A stretch of DNA of 10,197 nt, taken from contig VGRU01000122.1 in assembly GCA_016875255.1 (NCBI GenBank), positions 1-10,197 on the forward strand. Reading direction: 5' to 3'. The DNA is from Deltaproteobacteria bacterium. Its GTDB lineage: Bacteria > Desulfobacterota > BSN033 > UBA1163. The notes under the pieces are model-generated. The model searched no databases. It was not told the origin of the DNA and saw only the letters and a list, made by a program, of their open reading frames with translations. The number at the start of each line of letters is the position of its first letter. Position 1 is the stretch's first letter. A program made the translations under genes and the position numbers. Positions 1 to 6,464 of the stretch are shown here, piece after piece.

Positions 1-167
1 GTAAACTGGTGGAGAAGAATCTTGAGTTTACCGATGGCCTTTTCCTCAGGAAGCCTATTGGGCCCATATTTCCCAAGGCGTTTTTTGGCCTCCGCCTCGC
101 TTAACCCTTCTTCCGAGGTTTGAAGCGCTTTGAATACTTCTTTCTCATCAGTCTGATACCATTTCAT
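1..167 (-). CDS. P-type cation-transporting ATPase, N-terminal fragment
   Basis: Only the first 55 codons are inside the window; the gene continues past position 1. The visible protein starts MKWYQTDEKEVFKAL and continues with a GLSEAEAKKRLGKYGPN-type stretch followed by NRLPEE. This is the classic cation-ATPase N-terminal domain found ahead of the actuator domain in PacL/SERCA-like Ca2+ ATPases and Na+/K+ or H+ relatives. Such pumps sit in the cytoplasmic membrane and move cations using ATP, but the ion cannot be told because the catalytic DKTGT motif and the membrane ion site lie outside. The start is well supported: an AAGGAGGAG ribosome site (plus-strand 177-185) lies 9 bases upstream of the ATG. 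It is separated from the channel-like gene by about 160 bases with a REP-like hairpin, so it may be its own transcription unit. Confidence 0.85.
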   Translation of the reverse strand, partial: MKWYQTDEKEVFKALQTSEEGLSEAEAKKRLGKYGPNRLPEEKAIGKLKILLHQF

Positions 168-176
168 TCGACCGTT

Positions 177-185
177 CTCCTCCTT
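177..185 (-). promoter_or_regulatory. Strong ribosome binding site of the P-type ATPase gene
   Basis: The minus strand reads AAGGAGGAG here, a near-perfect Shine-Dalgarno sequence, 9 bases before the ATG at 165-167. It fixes the start of the ATPase fragment. Confidence 0.8.
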
Positions 186-233
186 CAAAAACTGGGGCGA
201 TAAACAAAGCACTCTCTATAAACCTTAACATTG

Positions 234-276
234 AAAAGGGGGCGGTTCTATTTAAAAAATAGAGCTGTCCCCTTTT
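234..276 (+). repeat. REP-like palindromic hairpin (AAAAGGGG...CCCCTTTT)
   Basis: The arms 234-253 and 257-276 form a 20-pair stem around an AAA loop. Seventeen pairs are Watson-Crick; the other three (242/268, 244/266, 246/264) are G-U or U-G wobbles when the plus strand is read, so the plus-strand RNA folds without a mismatch. On the minus strand the same sites are C-A mismatches. From memory, AAAAGGGGACAG...TATTT palindromes are a dispersed repeat family associated with REP-associated (Y1, IS200-like) transposases. No transposase is in this window. The hairpin sits between the channel-like gene and the ATPase gene and could also help end the upstream transcript, although the minus strand has no T-run after it. 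Confidence 0.75.
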
Positions 277-327
277 ACTTCTCTTTTATATTTGTTTATT
301 TATTTGGGCTCCCGTCAGCTTTGGATT

Positions 328-1038
328 TTATAGATGAGAGATTCGGTCCTGTTCCTTTTCCTTTGTACTTTTACTCTTATAGAGTCCTTCTAAAAAGTCT
401 TTGGCCAGCTCCCTTCCTCCCCATCCGAAGGCAATGGCCAGGGCCAGAACAATACCGCCAAACGTAATGGAGAAGGCAGCCACGATCACCTTCTCTGCGA
501 TGCCCAGATGATAAAGGGCCATCGTCAAAGAAAGAATAATGATGAACCATCGGACGGAACGGCTGAGAAGTTTCGCTGATTCCATCTGGGCGTTGACCGC
601 CGCAATGAGTGCGGCCTGGCCTAAAAAGATAGCGATCAAATATCCGATAACCAAAATGATGACCGCAGCAAAAAGATTGGGAAGGTAGCTGAAGAATTGA
701 GCGATAAAGTTTTGAGTTGCCGCCACCTCAAGGGCGTTGATCCCAAGGATCAGGGTGATAAGAACAATGACCCAATAGAAGAAACGGCTCACCAGACTGG
801 CAGGGGAATAGGCCATCCCACCCCTGGAGAGAACATGGTTCAACCCCCATCGTTCGCTCACCCGGTCGAATTGAATCGCTTTCAAAAAACGCAACAGGAT
901 TGTTTTGATGACCCACGCGGTGATAAATCCGATGATGAGAATGGTGATCATCGCCAATAGATTGGGCAAAAACGTGGCGACTTTCCCCAAGAATTTATTG
1001 AATGAAGCTACGATGGCTGTCCTCCAGATTTCACTCAT
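328..1038 (-). CDS. Small MscS-related membrane protein (conserved TM-helix type)
   Basis: This 236-residue integral membrane protein has about five hydrophobic segments, at roughly residues 25-50, 85-103, 118-145, 163-182 and 186-206. Two blocks repeat the pattern FLPNLLAMITILIIGF and YLPNLFAAVIILVIGY, typical of the conserved TM-helix repeat family (CmpX/YnaI-like relatives of MscS). The last segment, AFSITFGGIVLALAIAFGWG followed by GRELAKDFLEG, resembles the glycine/alanine-rich MscS pore helix and its exit. The protein ends there with a charged tail and lacks the cytoplasmic beta and alpha-beta vestibule of true MscS. The start is the ATG at 1036-1038, because a perfect AGGAGG (1047-1052) lies 8 bases upstream; the GTG at 1045-1047 overlaps that site. 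It is the last gene of the compact run, and a role in turgor sensing or release is inferred from family and context. Confidence 0.8.
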   Translation of the reverse strand: MSEIWRTAIVASFNKFLGKVATFLPNLLAMITILIIGFITAWVIKTILLRFLKAIQFDRVSERWGLNHVLSRGGMAYSPASLVSRFFYWVIVLITLILGINALEVAATQNFIAQFFSYLPNLFAAVIILVIGYLIAIFLGQAALIAAVNAQMESAKLLSRSVRWFIIILSLTMALYHLGIAEKVIVAAFSITFGGIVLALAIAFGWGGRELAKDFLEGLYKSKSTKEKEQDRISHL

Positions 1039-1046
1039 ATCCTTCA

Positions 1047-1052
1047 CCTCCT
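1047..1052 (-). promoter_or_regulatory. Perfect AGGAGG ribosome site that decides the channel-like gene start
   Basis: The minus strand reads AGGAGG, 8 bases before the ATG at 1036-1038. The nearer in-frame GTG overlaps this site, so it is unlikely to be the start. Confidence 0.8.
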
Positions 1053-1058
1053 ATATTC

Positions 1059-2303
1059 TTAGCCCCACCGCTCGATGAGGTAGGGTTTCATCTCTTCAAA
1101 AACCTTGCAAAGGGATTCGATCTTTTCTTCAACCTCCTGGGCAGAACTCTCCTGATTTTCCCTGACGAATGAAGCCACTCTTCCCAGATAAAGCGGGATC
1201 ATTGACTTCAATAAATGCTCGCGATGTATGGACCCTCTGTGATAGGCGACGGAGAAGTCATAGATCATACGCACCCACAGATCCTGTGGAAAAGAGAACC
1301 CTTCATTCGATAATTTCGCTATGGACTCCAGCCAGAGGACCGTCTCGGAAACTAACACCTTTCTCCATATCTCCATCAGATCCTTGACCCCTAATCGAAA
1401 GCTTCCGATCATCCGTTCCAGATTGACGGGGACGGGTTCGAGGCCTACCTCGTAATGAAAACCAAAAGTAGGAACGGGTTGTGACTCCTCAACCCCTTTC
1501 CAGAGAGGTTGATAATGCCCCATCAACCCATAGACCGAAGAGACGACCTGAGTGAACATGGGGCCCAGGTCGCTCCCGGGGTCTTTGGCATCATGGATTT
1601 TAGCCCCCAGGTAGGATTGACATACCTTATATCCTTCCGCGATGGCGAGGGTCGTCATCCAGATATCAATGCCAAACCGGGCCACATCGGTTTCCCACAC
1701 ATCCTTGGTTAAGTAGAATTTCGCCAATTTTCCGGAAAAACCGAAATCCCCCCCGATAGGCTGACGAACCCTCTTCCCATATAATGCCCGGGTCAATGGA
1801 TAAACGATACTGTTGGTGATCGTCCCGTCGAATTTATGCCGTGCATAAAGAGGGGACACATAGTCAAATCCCTCCTCATACACCGGTCTAAGAAGAAGCT
1901 CCATCCATTCCGGGGTAATGGACCTCAGATCCGAATCCACCACGGCACAGGCCTTCGCATTCAGGATCTGAGTGGTTTCGAAGATGGTACGGAAGGAACT
2001 CCCTTTTCCTGGAATCCCAGAGTAGGGAGTAACAATCTTCTGAATGGGATGAACGGGATGAGAAGTGAGGATGGTCTTATAATCTTCTATCTGGACCCGT
2101 CTCACCTCTTCCTGGGTCCCGTCGGTTGAGCCGCCGTCGGAATTGATCAAAATGGCCTTGGCCTTCGGAAAGTATTTGGCGAGACCGGCGATCACCGCCC
2201 GCACCACATGGCCGATGGTGCGGACATTATTGTAACTCGGAATTCCAATCAGGATATCTGTCTCTTGAATCTTTTCTAACTGAATCTGAAATGATGGCTC
2301 CAT
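1059..2303 (-). CDS. Glycosyltransferase resembling GT78 mannosylglycerate synthase
   Basis: This 414-residue protein has a GT-A nucleotide-sugar transferase domain and no obvious membrane segment. Visible motifs are the N-terminal ILIGIPSYNNVRTIG (about 17-31), INSDGGSTDGT (53-63), GKGSSFRTIFE (99-109), the metal-binding DSD (123-125) in VVDSDLRSITPEW, GGDFGFSG (184-191), GIDIWMTTLAIAEGY (211-225) and a histidine at 237. From memory, the order and spacing of the DSD block, the GG(D/E) block, the GID block and the helical C-terminal third parallel Rhodothermus mannosylglycerate synthase (Mgs, GT78), and it is also distantly like GpgS. That would make it a retaining transferase acting on glycerate, glucosylglycerate or a similar small acceptor; the donor is unknown. 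The ATG at 2301-2303 is preferred over an upstream TTG because GAGGGGAG precedes it. It starts 16 bases after the previous gene. Confidence 0.7.
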   Translation of the reverse strand: MEPSFQIQLEKIQETDILIGIPSYNNVRTIGHVVRAVIAGLAKYFPKAKAILINSDGGSTDGTQEEVRRVQIEDYKTILTSHPVHPIQKIVTPYSGIPGKGSSFRTIFETTQILNAKACAVVDSDLRSITPEWMELLLRPVYEEGFDYVSPLYARHKFDGTITNSIVYPLTRALYGKRVRQPIGGDFGFSGKLAKFYLTKDVWETDVARFGIDIWMTTLAIAEGYKVCQSYLGAKIHDAKDPGSDLGPMFTQVVSSVYGLMGHYQPLWKGVEESQPVPTFGFHYEVGLEPVPVNLERMIGSFRLGVKDLMEIWRKVLVSETVLWLESIAKLSNEGFSFPQDLWVRMIYDFSVAYHRGSIHREHLLKSMIPLYLGRVASFVRENQESSAQEVEEKIESLCKVFEEMKPYLIERWG

Positions 2304-2319
2304 CTCTCCCCTCAAAAAA

Positions 2320-3483
2320 CTAAACCCAACAATCTTTTAATATTTCGTTGACCTCCTCTTTCTTGAGCGTGCCCATCATCTTTTCCCAATCTCCCCGGAA
2401 TTGGAGATACTTGGACCAACCTTCATCTTTCTTCCGAGACAGGAGGCCGATATGATCCAAACACTCCCTCGCTTTTCCCCATTCCCCTTTGCCAAGATAA
2501 TCAAGGCTCAAAAAAAGGGAGGTGAGGATGGCTTTCGGATAGAGCGTCCACTTCATAAAATATCCCGGATAAGGATCGAGGTCAATCGTTATTCCTGTTT
2601 TTAACTTTCTTCTTTCGTAAAGAAAACGCTCAATATCGCCTTTTAATTCCTCGTAAAAATAAACTCCTGTCCTTTCGGGGTGGAGATGTTTTATCCGAAG
2701 CTGTTTGTCAAACAGGAGGCAGAACCCCTGTTGGCTGGCATTGATGAGATAGTCCGTATCTTCTCCTCTCGGGATGTAAGGATCGAAGGGAACCCTGGAA
2801 AAAAGAGACTGGTGGAGAATGAGGTTTCCCCCCAGAAGCAAGGGAGAAGGAGTGAGTCTATCCTTTGAGGAGAGAATCTTCTCCCAGACTCGATTCATCC
2901 ATTTGGTCTTATCCCATAAAAACCTCCACCAGAGAGGCTGAGGAGGAAGAAGAATCGTTCCATCCGGATTGACATAAAATCCCCCTTTTCCGGTGACCAG
3001 TTTCCCATTCCACCTCTGGTTCAAATATTCACAGGCGATTTTTAAATATTGAGGGTCTTCCACGACCTCGTCGTTGTCCACGAAGATCGCCACGTCCATC
3101 GAGAGGGCCTGAGCAAGAAGGAACCCGGTATTACGGATTTTTGAAAATCCTTTAAGATCAATAAGAGGAGAGAGGTTTTTGAAACCTTTTTGATCCAGAT
3201 ATTTTCTCAAGGTTTTCAGGCGATAGGAGGAAAAGAGAAATATTTTTCTTGCCCGGAGATTCTGCAATGCTTGTCTGAGAAACCCATCCATCTCAATCCA
3301 CGAGCCTTCTTCGTCTCCTCCAACCAGATCAAAACAGACAGGAAGAATGAGGGTAAAATCCTGATCTTCTAATATCTTTAGGCTTTCGATTGCCCTCATG
3401 GTCAGAGCGAGCCCCTCTGAATCGGGTAATTCTTCCGGGCGGTTTAATCGGAGATAGACCGGAATGATGATGGCTTTATTCAT
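2320..3483 (-). CDS. GT2-like (GT-A fold) glycosyltransferase
   Basis: This 387-residue protein begins MNKAIIIPVYLRLN, the usual first strand of a GT-A fold. It has a FSKIRNTG block (113-120) followed by IFVDNDEVVEDP with a D-N-D metal motif (136-138). Further on are GGN (218-220), RGEDTDYL (239-246) and HLHPE (266-270), the usual late acidic and histidine motifs of GT2 transferases. A tryptophan-rich stretch near 185-200 could lie at the membrane surface, but no clear transmembrane helix is present. The ATG follows a GAAGGGAA ribosome site and lies 8 bases after the LapA-domain gene, so the two are probably co-translated. The substrate is not recognisable. Context suggests modification of a glucosylglycerate-type product or of a related envelope glycoside. 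Confidence 0.7.
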   Translation of the reverse strand: MNKAIIIPVYLRLNRPEELPDSEGLALTMRAIESLKILEDQDFTLILPVCFDLVGGDEEGSWIEMDGFLRQALQNLRARKIFLFSSYRLKTLRKYLDQKGFKNLSPLIDLKGFSKIRNTGFLLAQALSMDVAIFVDNDEVVEDPQYLKIACEYLNQRWNGKLVTGKGGFYVNPDGTILLPPQPLWWRFLWDKTKWMNRVWEKILSSKDRLTPSPLLLGGNLILHQSLFSRVPFDPYIPRGEDTDYLINASQQGFCLLFDKQLRIKHLHPERTGVYFYEELKGDIERFLYERRKLKTGITIDLDPYPGYFMKWTLYPKAILTSLFLSLDYLGKGEWGKARECLDHIGLLSRKKDEGWSKYLQFRGDWEKMMGTLKKEEVNEILKDCWV

Positions 3484-3491
3484 TTCCCTTC

Positions 3492-3785
3492 TTATTCATC
3501 TTTTGCTTTGACAGAAGTGGCGGTGCCATGTAAGACCGTTTCAAGGTTTTCTATCTGCTTCTTCAATTCTTTCGATCGAATGGAAGATTTAATAGCCTTT
3601 GGAATCCAGAAGAAAAAGGTCATGAGAATCCCCACACCCATTGATCCTAAGATGGTGCAGATCAGGGAGGTTTCAAACTTCCAAAAAAGAAATCTCATGG
3701 TAACAAGAGGAGCGGATGAATTTTGAACGGCAAAAATGGCAACTCCAATGATGATGACCAACATCAACCAGTAAAAGAATTGCAT
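3492..3785 (-). CDS. LapA-domain (DUF1049) small membrane protein
   Basis: This 97-residue protein has two hydrophobic helices, at about residues 5-20 and 42-62, separated by the family signature FAVQNSSAPLVTMRFLFWKFETSL. A charged, probably coiled-coil tail (about 68-97) follows. That layout matches the LapA/YciS family; in E. coli LapA partners LapB in controlling LPS synthesis at the inner membrane. No lapB (TPR and rubredoxin-like) gene is visible here. AGGAG lies 7 bases before the ATG. It is 15 bases downstream of the phosphatase gene and 8 bases upstream of the GT2-like gene. Its place among sugar transferases suggests a membrane adaptor or anchoring role, which is inference. Confidence 0.8.
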   Translation of the reverse strand: MQFFYWLMLVIIIGVAIFAVQNSSAPLVTMRFLFWKFETSLICTILGSMGVGILMTFFFWIPKAIKSSIRSKELKKQIENLETVLHGTATSVKAKDE

Positions 3786-3800
3786 AGGTTTTCTCCTGAT

Positions 3801-4634
3801 TTAAAATTGCAACTCGCTTAATATATTGAGAATCGCCTCGTTCCAGGCCTGGGGTCCTGTTCCTTCAAAACATATCAGATTTTTAGACGGTATCTCAGGG
3901 TAGATACCTCCTTTTTTTTTGAGAAAAATCGGATGATCCACAGCTAATAACATGGGGATGTCATTCAGACTGTCTCCAATGCCCAAGGTCAAGATAGAGA
4001 AGAACTCGTTCTCGTATAACTCCTTCAATATCTCCACAGCCTTCCCTTTATCGTTTTTACCCAATATATGGTGAAATTTCCCTCCCCAGACATAGTTCAT
4101 CCCCTTTCCCTCGATCTTGCTTTTGACCCTCTCAACCTCTTTCTCCCCGCCCTCAATGATGAACGCCTCATCATACTCCCTTCTCTTGGCAAAGAGGGCT
4201 TCTTTTAGACTCAATCCGGTCAGGGAACTCAGCTCTTCTTCCGTCAGGTCAGACAACCCCATGATCTTAATCCCGGTCTCTTTTTTAATGGACTCCAAAA
4301 TCTCAAGGATCACCGGGTAAAAAACCCCTAACTCCAAAACGAAATACTCCTCCGATTCTCTATCATAAGGAAATGGAAAAGAAAAGTATCCCTTGGGGAC
4401 AAAAACAGCGCCCCCGTTCTCTGAAATGAAGGGGTGGTTGTTTCCAAGCTTCGCTCGATAAAGCTCAATCTCGTCCCGGGTTTTGCTGCTTGAAAGGATG
4501 AGAGGAATACTCTTTTCCTGAAGGATCTGAAGCGCTGGCAAGGCGGGTTCAAAGGCATAAGTCTGCCGGTCGAGCAAAGTCCCATCGAGGTCCGTAAAAA
4601 TGATGGGTTTAGGTGTTGTCGTCGTCGACGGCAT
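3801..4634 (-). CDS. mpgP: Mannosyl/glucosyl-3-phosphoglycerate phosphatase (HAD-IIB)
   Basis: This 277-residue HAD phosphatase has motif I FTDLDGTLLD (nucleophile D15, acid D17), motif II LILSSSKTRDE (S48-S50 region), motif III lysine in LGKNDKGKA (about 191-199) and motif IV GIGDSLNDIPML (D221, D225). The cap carries SENGGA (71-76), RREYDEAFI (151-159) and GGKFHHILG (184-192), signatures of the MpgP/YedP subfamily. That subfamily removes phosphate from mannosyl- or glucosyl-3-phosphoglycerate to give the free compatible solute. The ATG follows GAGG and lies inside the end of the synthase gene, overlapping it by 26 bases in another frame, which indicates translational coupling. Whether the sugar is mannose or glucose depends on the synthase; GT81 similarity favours glucose. 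Confidence 0.85.
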   Translation of the reverse strand: MPSTTTTPKPIIFTDLDGTLLDRQTYAFEPALPALQILQEKSIPLILSSSKTRDEIELYRAKLGNNHPFISENGGAVFVPKGYFSFPFPYDRESEEYFVLELGVFYPVILEILESIKKETGIKIMGLSDLTEEELSSLTGLSLKEALFAKRREYDEAFIIEGGEKEVERVKSKIEGKGMNYVWGGKFHHILGKNDKGKAVEILKELYENEFFSILTLGIGDSLNDIPMLLAVDHPIFLKKKGGIYPEIPSKNLICFEGTGPQAWNEAILNILSELQF

Positions 4635-5817
4635 TTTTTAACCTCTCCAAAAAATCAGGGATAGCAGAGGTGACCCGGCTCCAGTTTGGGATAAGAGGAA
4701 TGCTGAGAGGATCCTCCACAAAGGCCCTGGTGGCCAGTTCAATGCCTTTGGTAAAGGTCTCCACGGCAACCCCCTCCTCATGGCGGTCAAAATCGAGACC
4801 ATTAATGGCCGCATCGTCATGGTATTTCGTAATGGCTTCCTGAGCCGTTCTTATATAGGTCGCCTTTAATGTTTTAAGTAGACTTTCTGAAAGATCAATC
4901 CCCTCGCTGGCCAGATTTCGGAAGAGGTTCTTCGCAATATCCGTTGACATTTTCAAAAGCCCTTTGCTCGGGTCATCCGGAGAAAGTTCTTGATGTTTAT
5001 GCTCATAATTGTCTGTTAGATCAACCTGGCAGATCCGTCTCAGGGAGCAGTTACGGAAAACCTCTGATAGGACACCCACCTCCAGCCCCCAATCCCAGGG
5101 AATCCGATTGATCCGTGCCAGATCCGTGATCATCGAGAATTCTCCTGCCAGGGGGTATCGAAAACTGTCCAGATAGACCAAAAAGGGAAGGTACCCCAAT
5201 AACCTTTCCAGGGATCGAATAAGGGGGGTGACAAACAGCCTGGTCACTCTTCCATGCATTTTGTTCGTTACCCGTGTATAATATCCCTTACAGAATTCAT
5301 ACCCTAAATTGGGGTTAACCACCGGATAGCACAGACGGGCTAAAAACTCCCGATCGTAACTCATGATATCGCAATCATGGAGCGCGATGACATCGCTTTT
5401 TCCGCTGGCCAGGACATAGCCAAAAGCCATCCAGGCGGACCGCCCCTTTCCATCCTCCCCCGCTGAAATATCATTCTTGTTCAGGATATCGTAAAGGGAT
5501 CGCACCCTTTCGCCATCGTTCCAGATGATAATCGTCTCCTGGGGGAGAACCGAAAAAAACTCTCTGGCATGATCAAATTCTTTCTGGTCTGCCCTTCCCA
5601 GTGTGATAATGACCTGATTGATGTAGGTAACCCTCTTAATCTCTGAAACGATTGTTTTGAGCGCCTTTTCCTTTAGTTCGGAATAAAGGGAGGGGAGGAC
5701 CAGAGCGATGGGGTTGTATCTCGAAAAGAATTCCAGCTCCACTTCCATTCGTTCTAAGTTCTCTTTTTTAAACCGATGGAGTGTTGTGATCACTCCAGGT
5801 TGAAAGAAATCGCCCAC
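4609..5817 (-). CDS. gpgS: Glucosyl-3-phosphoglycerate synthase-like glycosyltransferase (GT81)
   Basis: This 402-residue soluble GT-A transferase probably joins glucose from an NDP-glucose to 3-phosphoglycerate, the first step to glucosylglycerate. Visible motifs are the donor-side WNDGERVRSLYD (99-110), GKGRSAWMAFGYVL (123-136), the metal-binding D-C-D in ALHDCDIMSYDREF (148-150), CKGYYTRVTNKMHGRVTRL (176-194), YPLAGEFSM (221-229), WDWGLEVGVL (241-250) and DNYEHKHQ (269-276). These correspond in order to mycobacterial GpgS blocks as I recall them (DSD, GRVTEL, PLSGEY, GYGVEIGLL). It is longer than the roughly 320-residue mycobacterial enzyme, with about 80-120 extra C-terminal residues. Translation starts at a GTG (5815-5817) with GGAG 7 bases upstream. 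The phosphatase gene overlaps its 3' end. A GDP-mannose-using MpgS role cannot be excluded. Confidence 0.8.
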   Translation of the reverse strand: MGDFFQPGVITTLHRFKKENLERMEVELEFFSRYNPIALVLPSLYSELKEKALKTIVSEIKRVTYINQVIITLGRADQKEFDHAREFFSVLPQETIIIWNDGERVRSLYDILNKNDISAGEDGKGRSAWMAFGYVLASGKSDVIALHDCDIMSYDREFLARLCYPVVNPNLGYEFCKGYYTRVTNKMHGRVTRLFVTPLIRSLERLLGYLPFLVYLDSFRYPLAGEFSMITDLARINRIPWDWGLEVGVLSEVFRNCSLRRICQVDLTDNYEHKHQELSPDDPSKGLLKMSTDIAKNLFRNLASEGIDLSESLLKTLKATYIRTAQEAITKYHDDAAINGLDFDRHEEGVAVETFTKGIELATRAFVEDPLSIPLIPNWSRVTSAIPDFLERLKNAVDDDNT

Positions 5818-5895
5818 AAATGTTCTCCGATTTTTATTTGTTTGAGTTCTCTCTCCTCATGGCCTGGGAAATCGCCATGTGAATATGGGAGTGAG

Positions 5896-6288
5896 TTAAG
5901 GGGAGAGAGGAATGGAGGATGGATATACCATTTCGGAAACCAAATTCCTCAACGTATTGAAATGGACTGGTTTTTCTAAATAGGCCGTTGCTCCCCTTTC
6001 AAGGGCTCTCTGACGGATCTCCTCGCTTCCGAAAGCCGTGATGACAATAATCGGGACTTCGGGTTGAAGTTTTCTGATTCCGGGAAGAATATCCAATCCT
6101 GTCAAACCGGGCATCCGAATATCCGTAATGACGAGAACGAAAGATTCCTTGACCAGCTTTCGAAAGGCCTCGGAGCCATTACTAACAGAATCTGTTTCAA
6201 ACCCTTCCTCCGTAAAGAAATCTTTCAGCAAAGACCTCATTTCTTCATCGTCTTCAACAACCAATATTCGTTTCTTATCATAACCCAT
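5896..6288 (-). CDS. Stand-alone response regulator receiver protein
   Basis: The 130-residue protein is a single receiver domain. It has the acidic pair D13-D14 in LVVEDDEE, phosphoacceptor D56 in VITDIRMPG, T84 in VITAFGS and K106 in YLEKPVHF, so all catalytic positions are present. It has no DNA-binding or enzymatic output domain and stops about 15 residues after the fold ends. Such proteins act through partner proteins or as phosphate relays. No histidine kinase lies in the window. It precedes the gpgS-like gene by 78 bases on the same strand with no clear terminator, so co-transcription with the solute genes is possible. The ribosome site is weak (an A-rich AAGAAAAAAG directly before the ATG), and a hairpin lies 42 bases upstream of the start. 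Confidence 0.9.
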   Translation of the reverse strand: MGYDKKRILVVEDDEEMRSLLKDFFTEEGFETDSVSNGSEAFRKLVKESFVLVITDIRMPGLTGLDILPGIRKLQPEVPIIVITAFGSEEIRQRALERGATAYLEKPVHFNTLRNLVSEMVYPSSIPLSP

Positions 6289-6330
6289 CTTTTTTCTTTC
6301 AGATTTGTTCGGCTACTCTCCGCCGTTATG

Positions 6331-6370
6331 CCCCTGCGATATGACAAACAGAATGTGTCTATCGCAGGGG
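6331..6370. repeat. Inverted repeat CCCCTGCGATA / TATCGCAGGGG
   Basis: The 11-base arms at 6331-6341 and 6360-6370 are perfect. A further 4 pairs (GACA 6343-6346 with TGTC 6356-6359) extend the stem after a one-base bulge. It lies in the leader of the response regulator gene, 42-82 bases before its ATG. It could be a REP-type dispersed palindrome or a leader hairpin; there is no T-run, so an intrinsic terminator is unlikely. The rest of this 176-base gap (6289-6464) shows no convincing gene or promoter. Confidence 0.65.
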
Positions 6371-6464
6371 AATGACCGACAGATTGAAACAACTGAAACT
6401 CATTCCGCAATGTAGGGATTGCAATAATGCCTCTTCACTTAACCCTGTATGTGAAGACCAGGAA

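Noticed and set aside
231..467. Plus-strand open frame of 78 codons over the REP hairpin and the 3' end of the channel-like gene
   Set aside because: It starts inside the palindrome, has no ribosome site and overlaps a well-supported minus-strand gene.
1045..1047. GTG start for the channel-like gene
   Set aside because: It overlaps the AGGAGG site; the ATG 9 bases further in has ideal spacing.
2313..2315. TTG start for the Mgs-like gene
   Set aside because: It has no ribosome site before it, whereas the ATG at 2301-2303 follows GAGGGGAG.
5858..5879. CATGGC / GCCATG inverted repeat between the receiver and gpgS-like genes
   Set aside because: Six-base arms with a 10-base loop and no T-run are too weak to call a terminator or operator.
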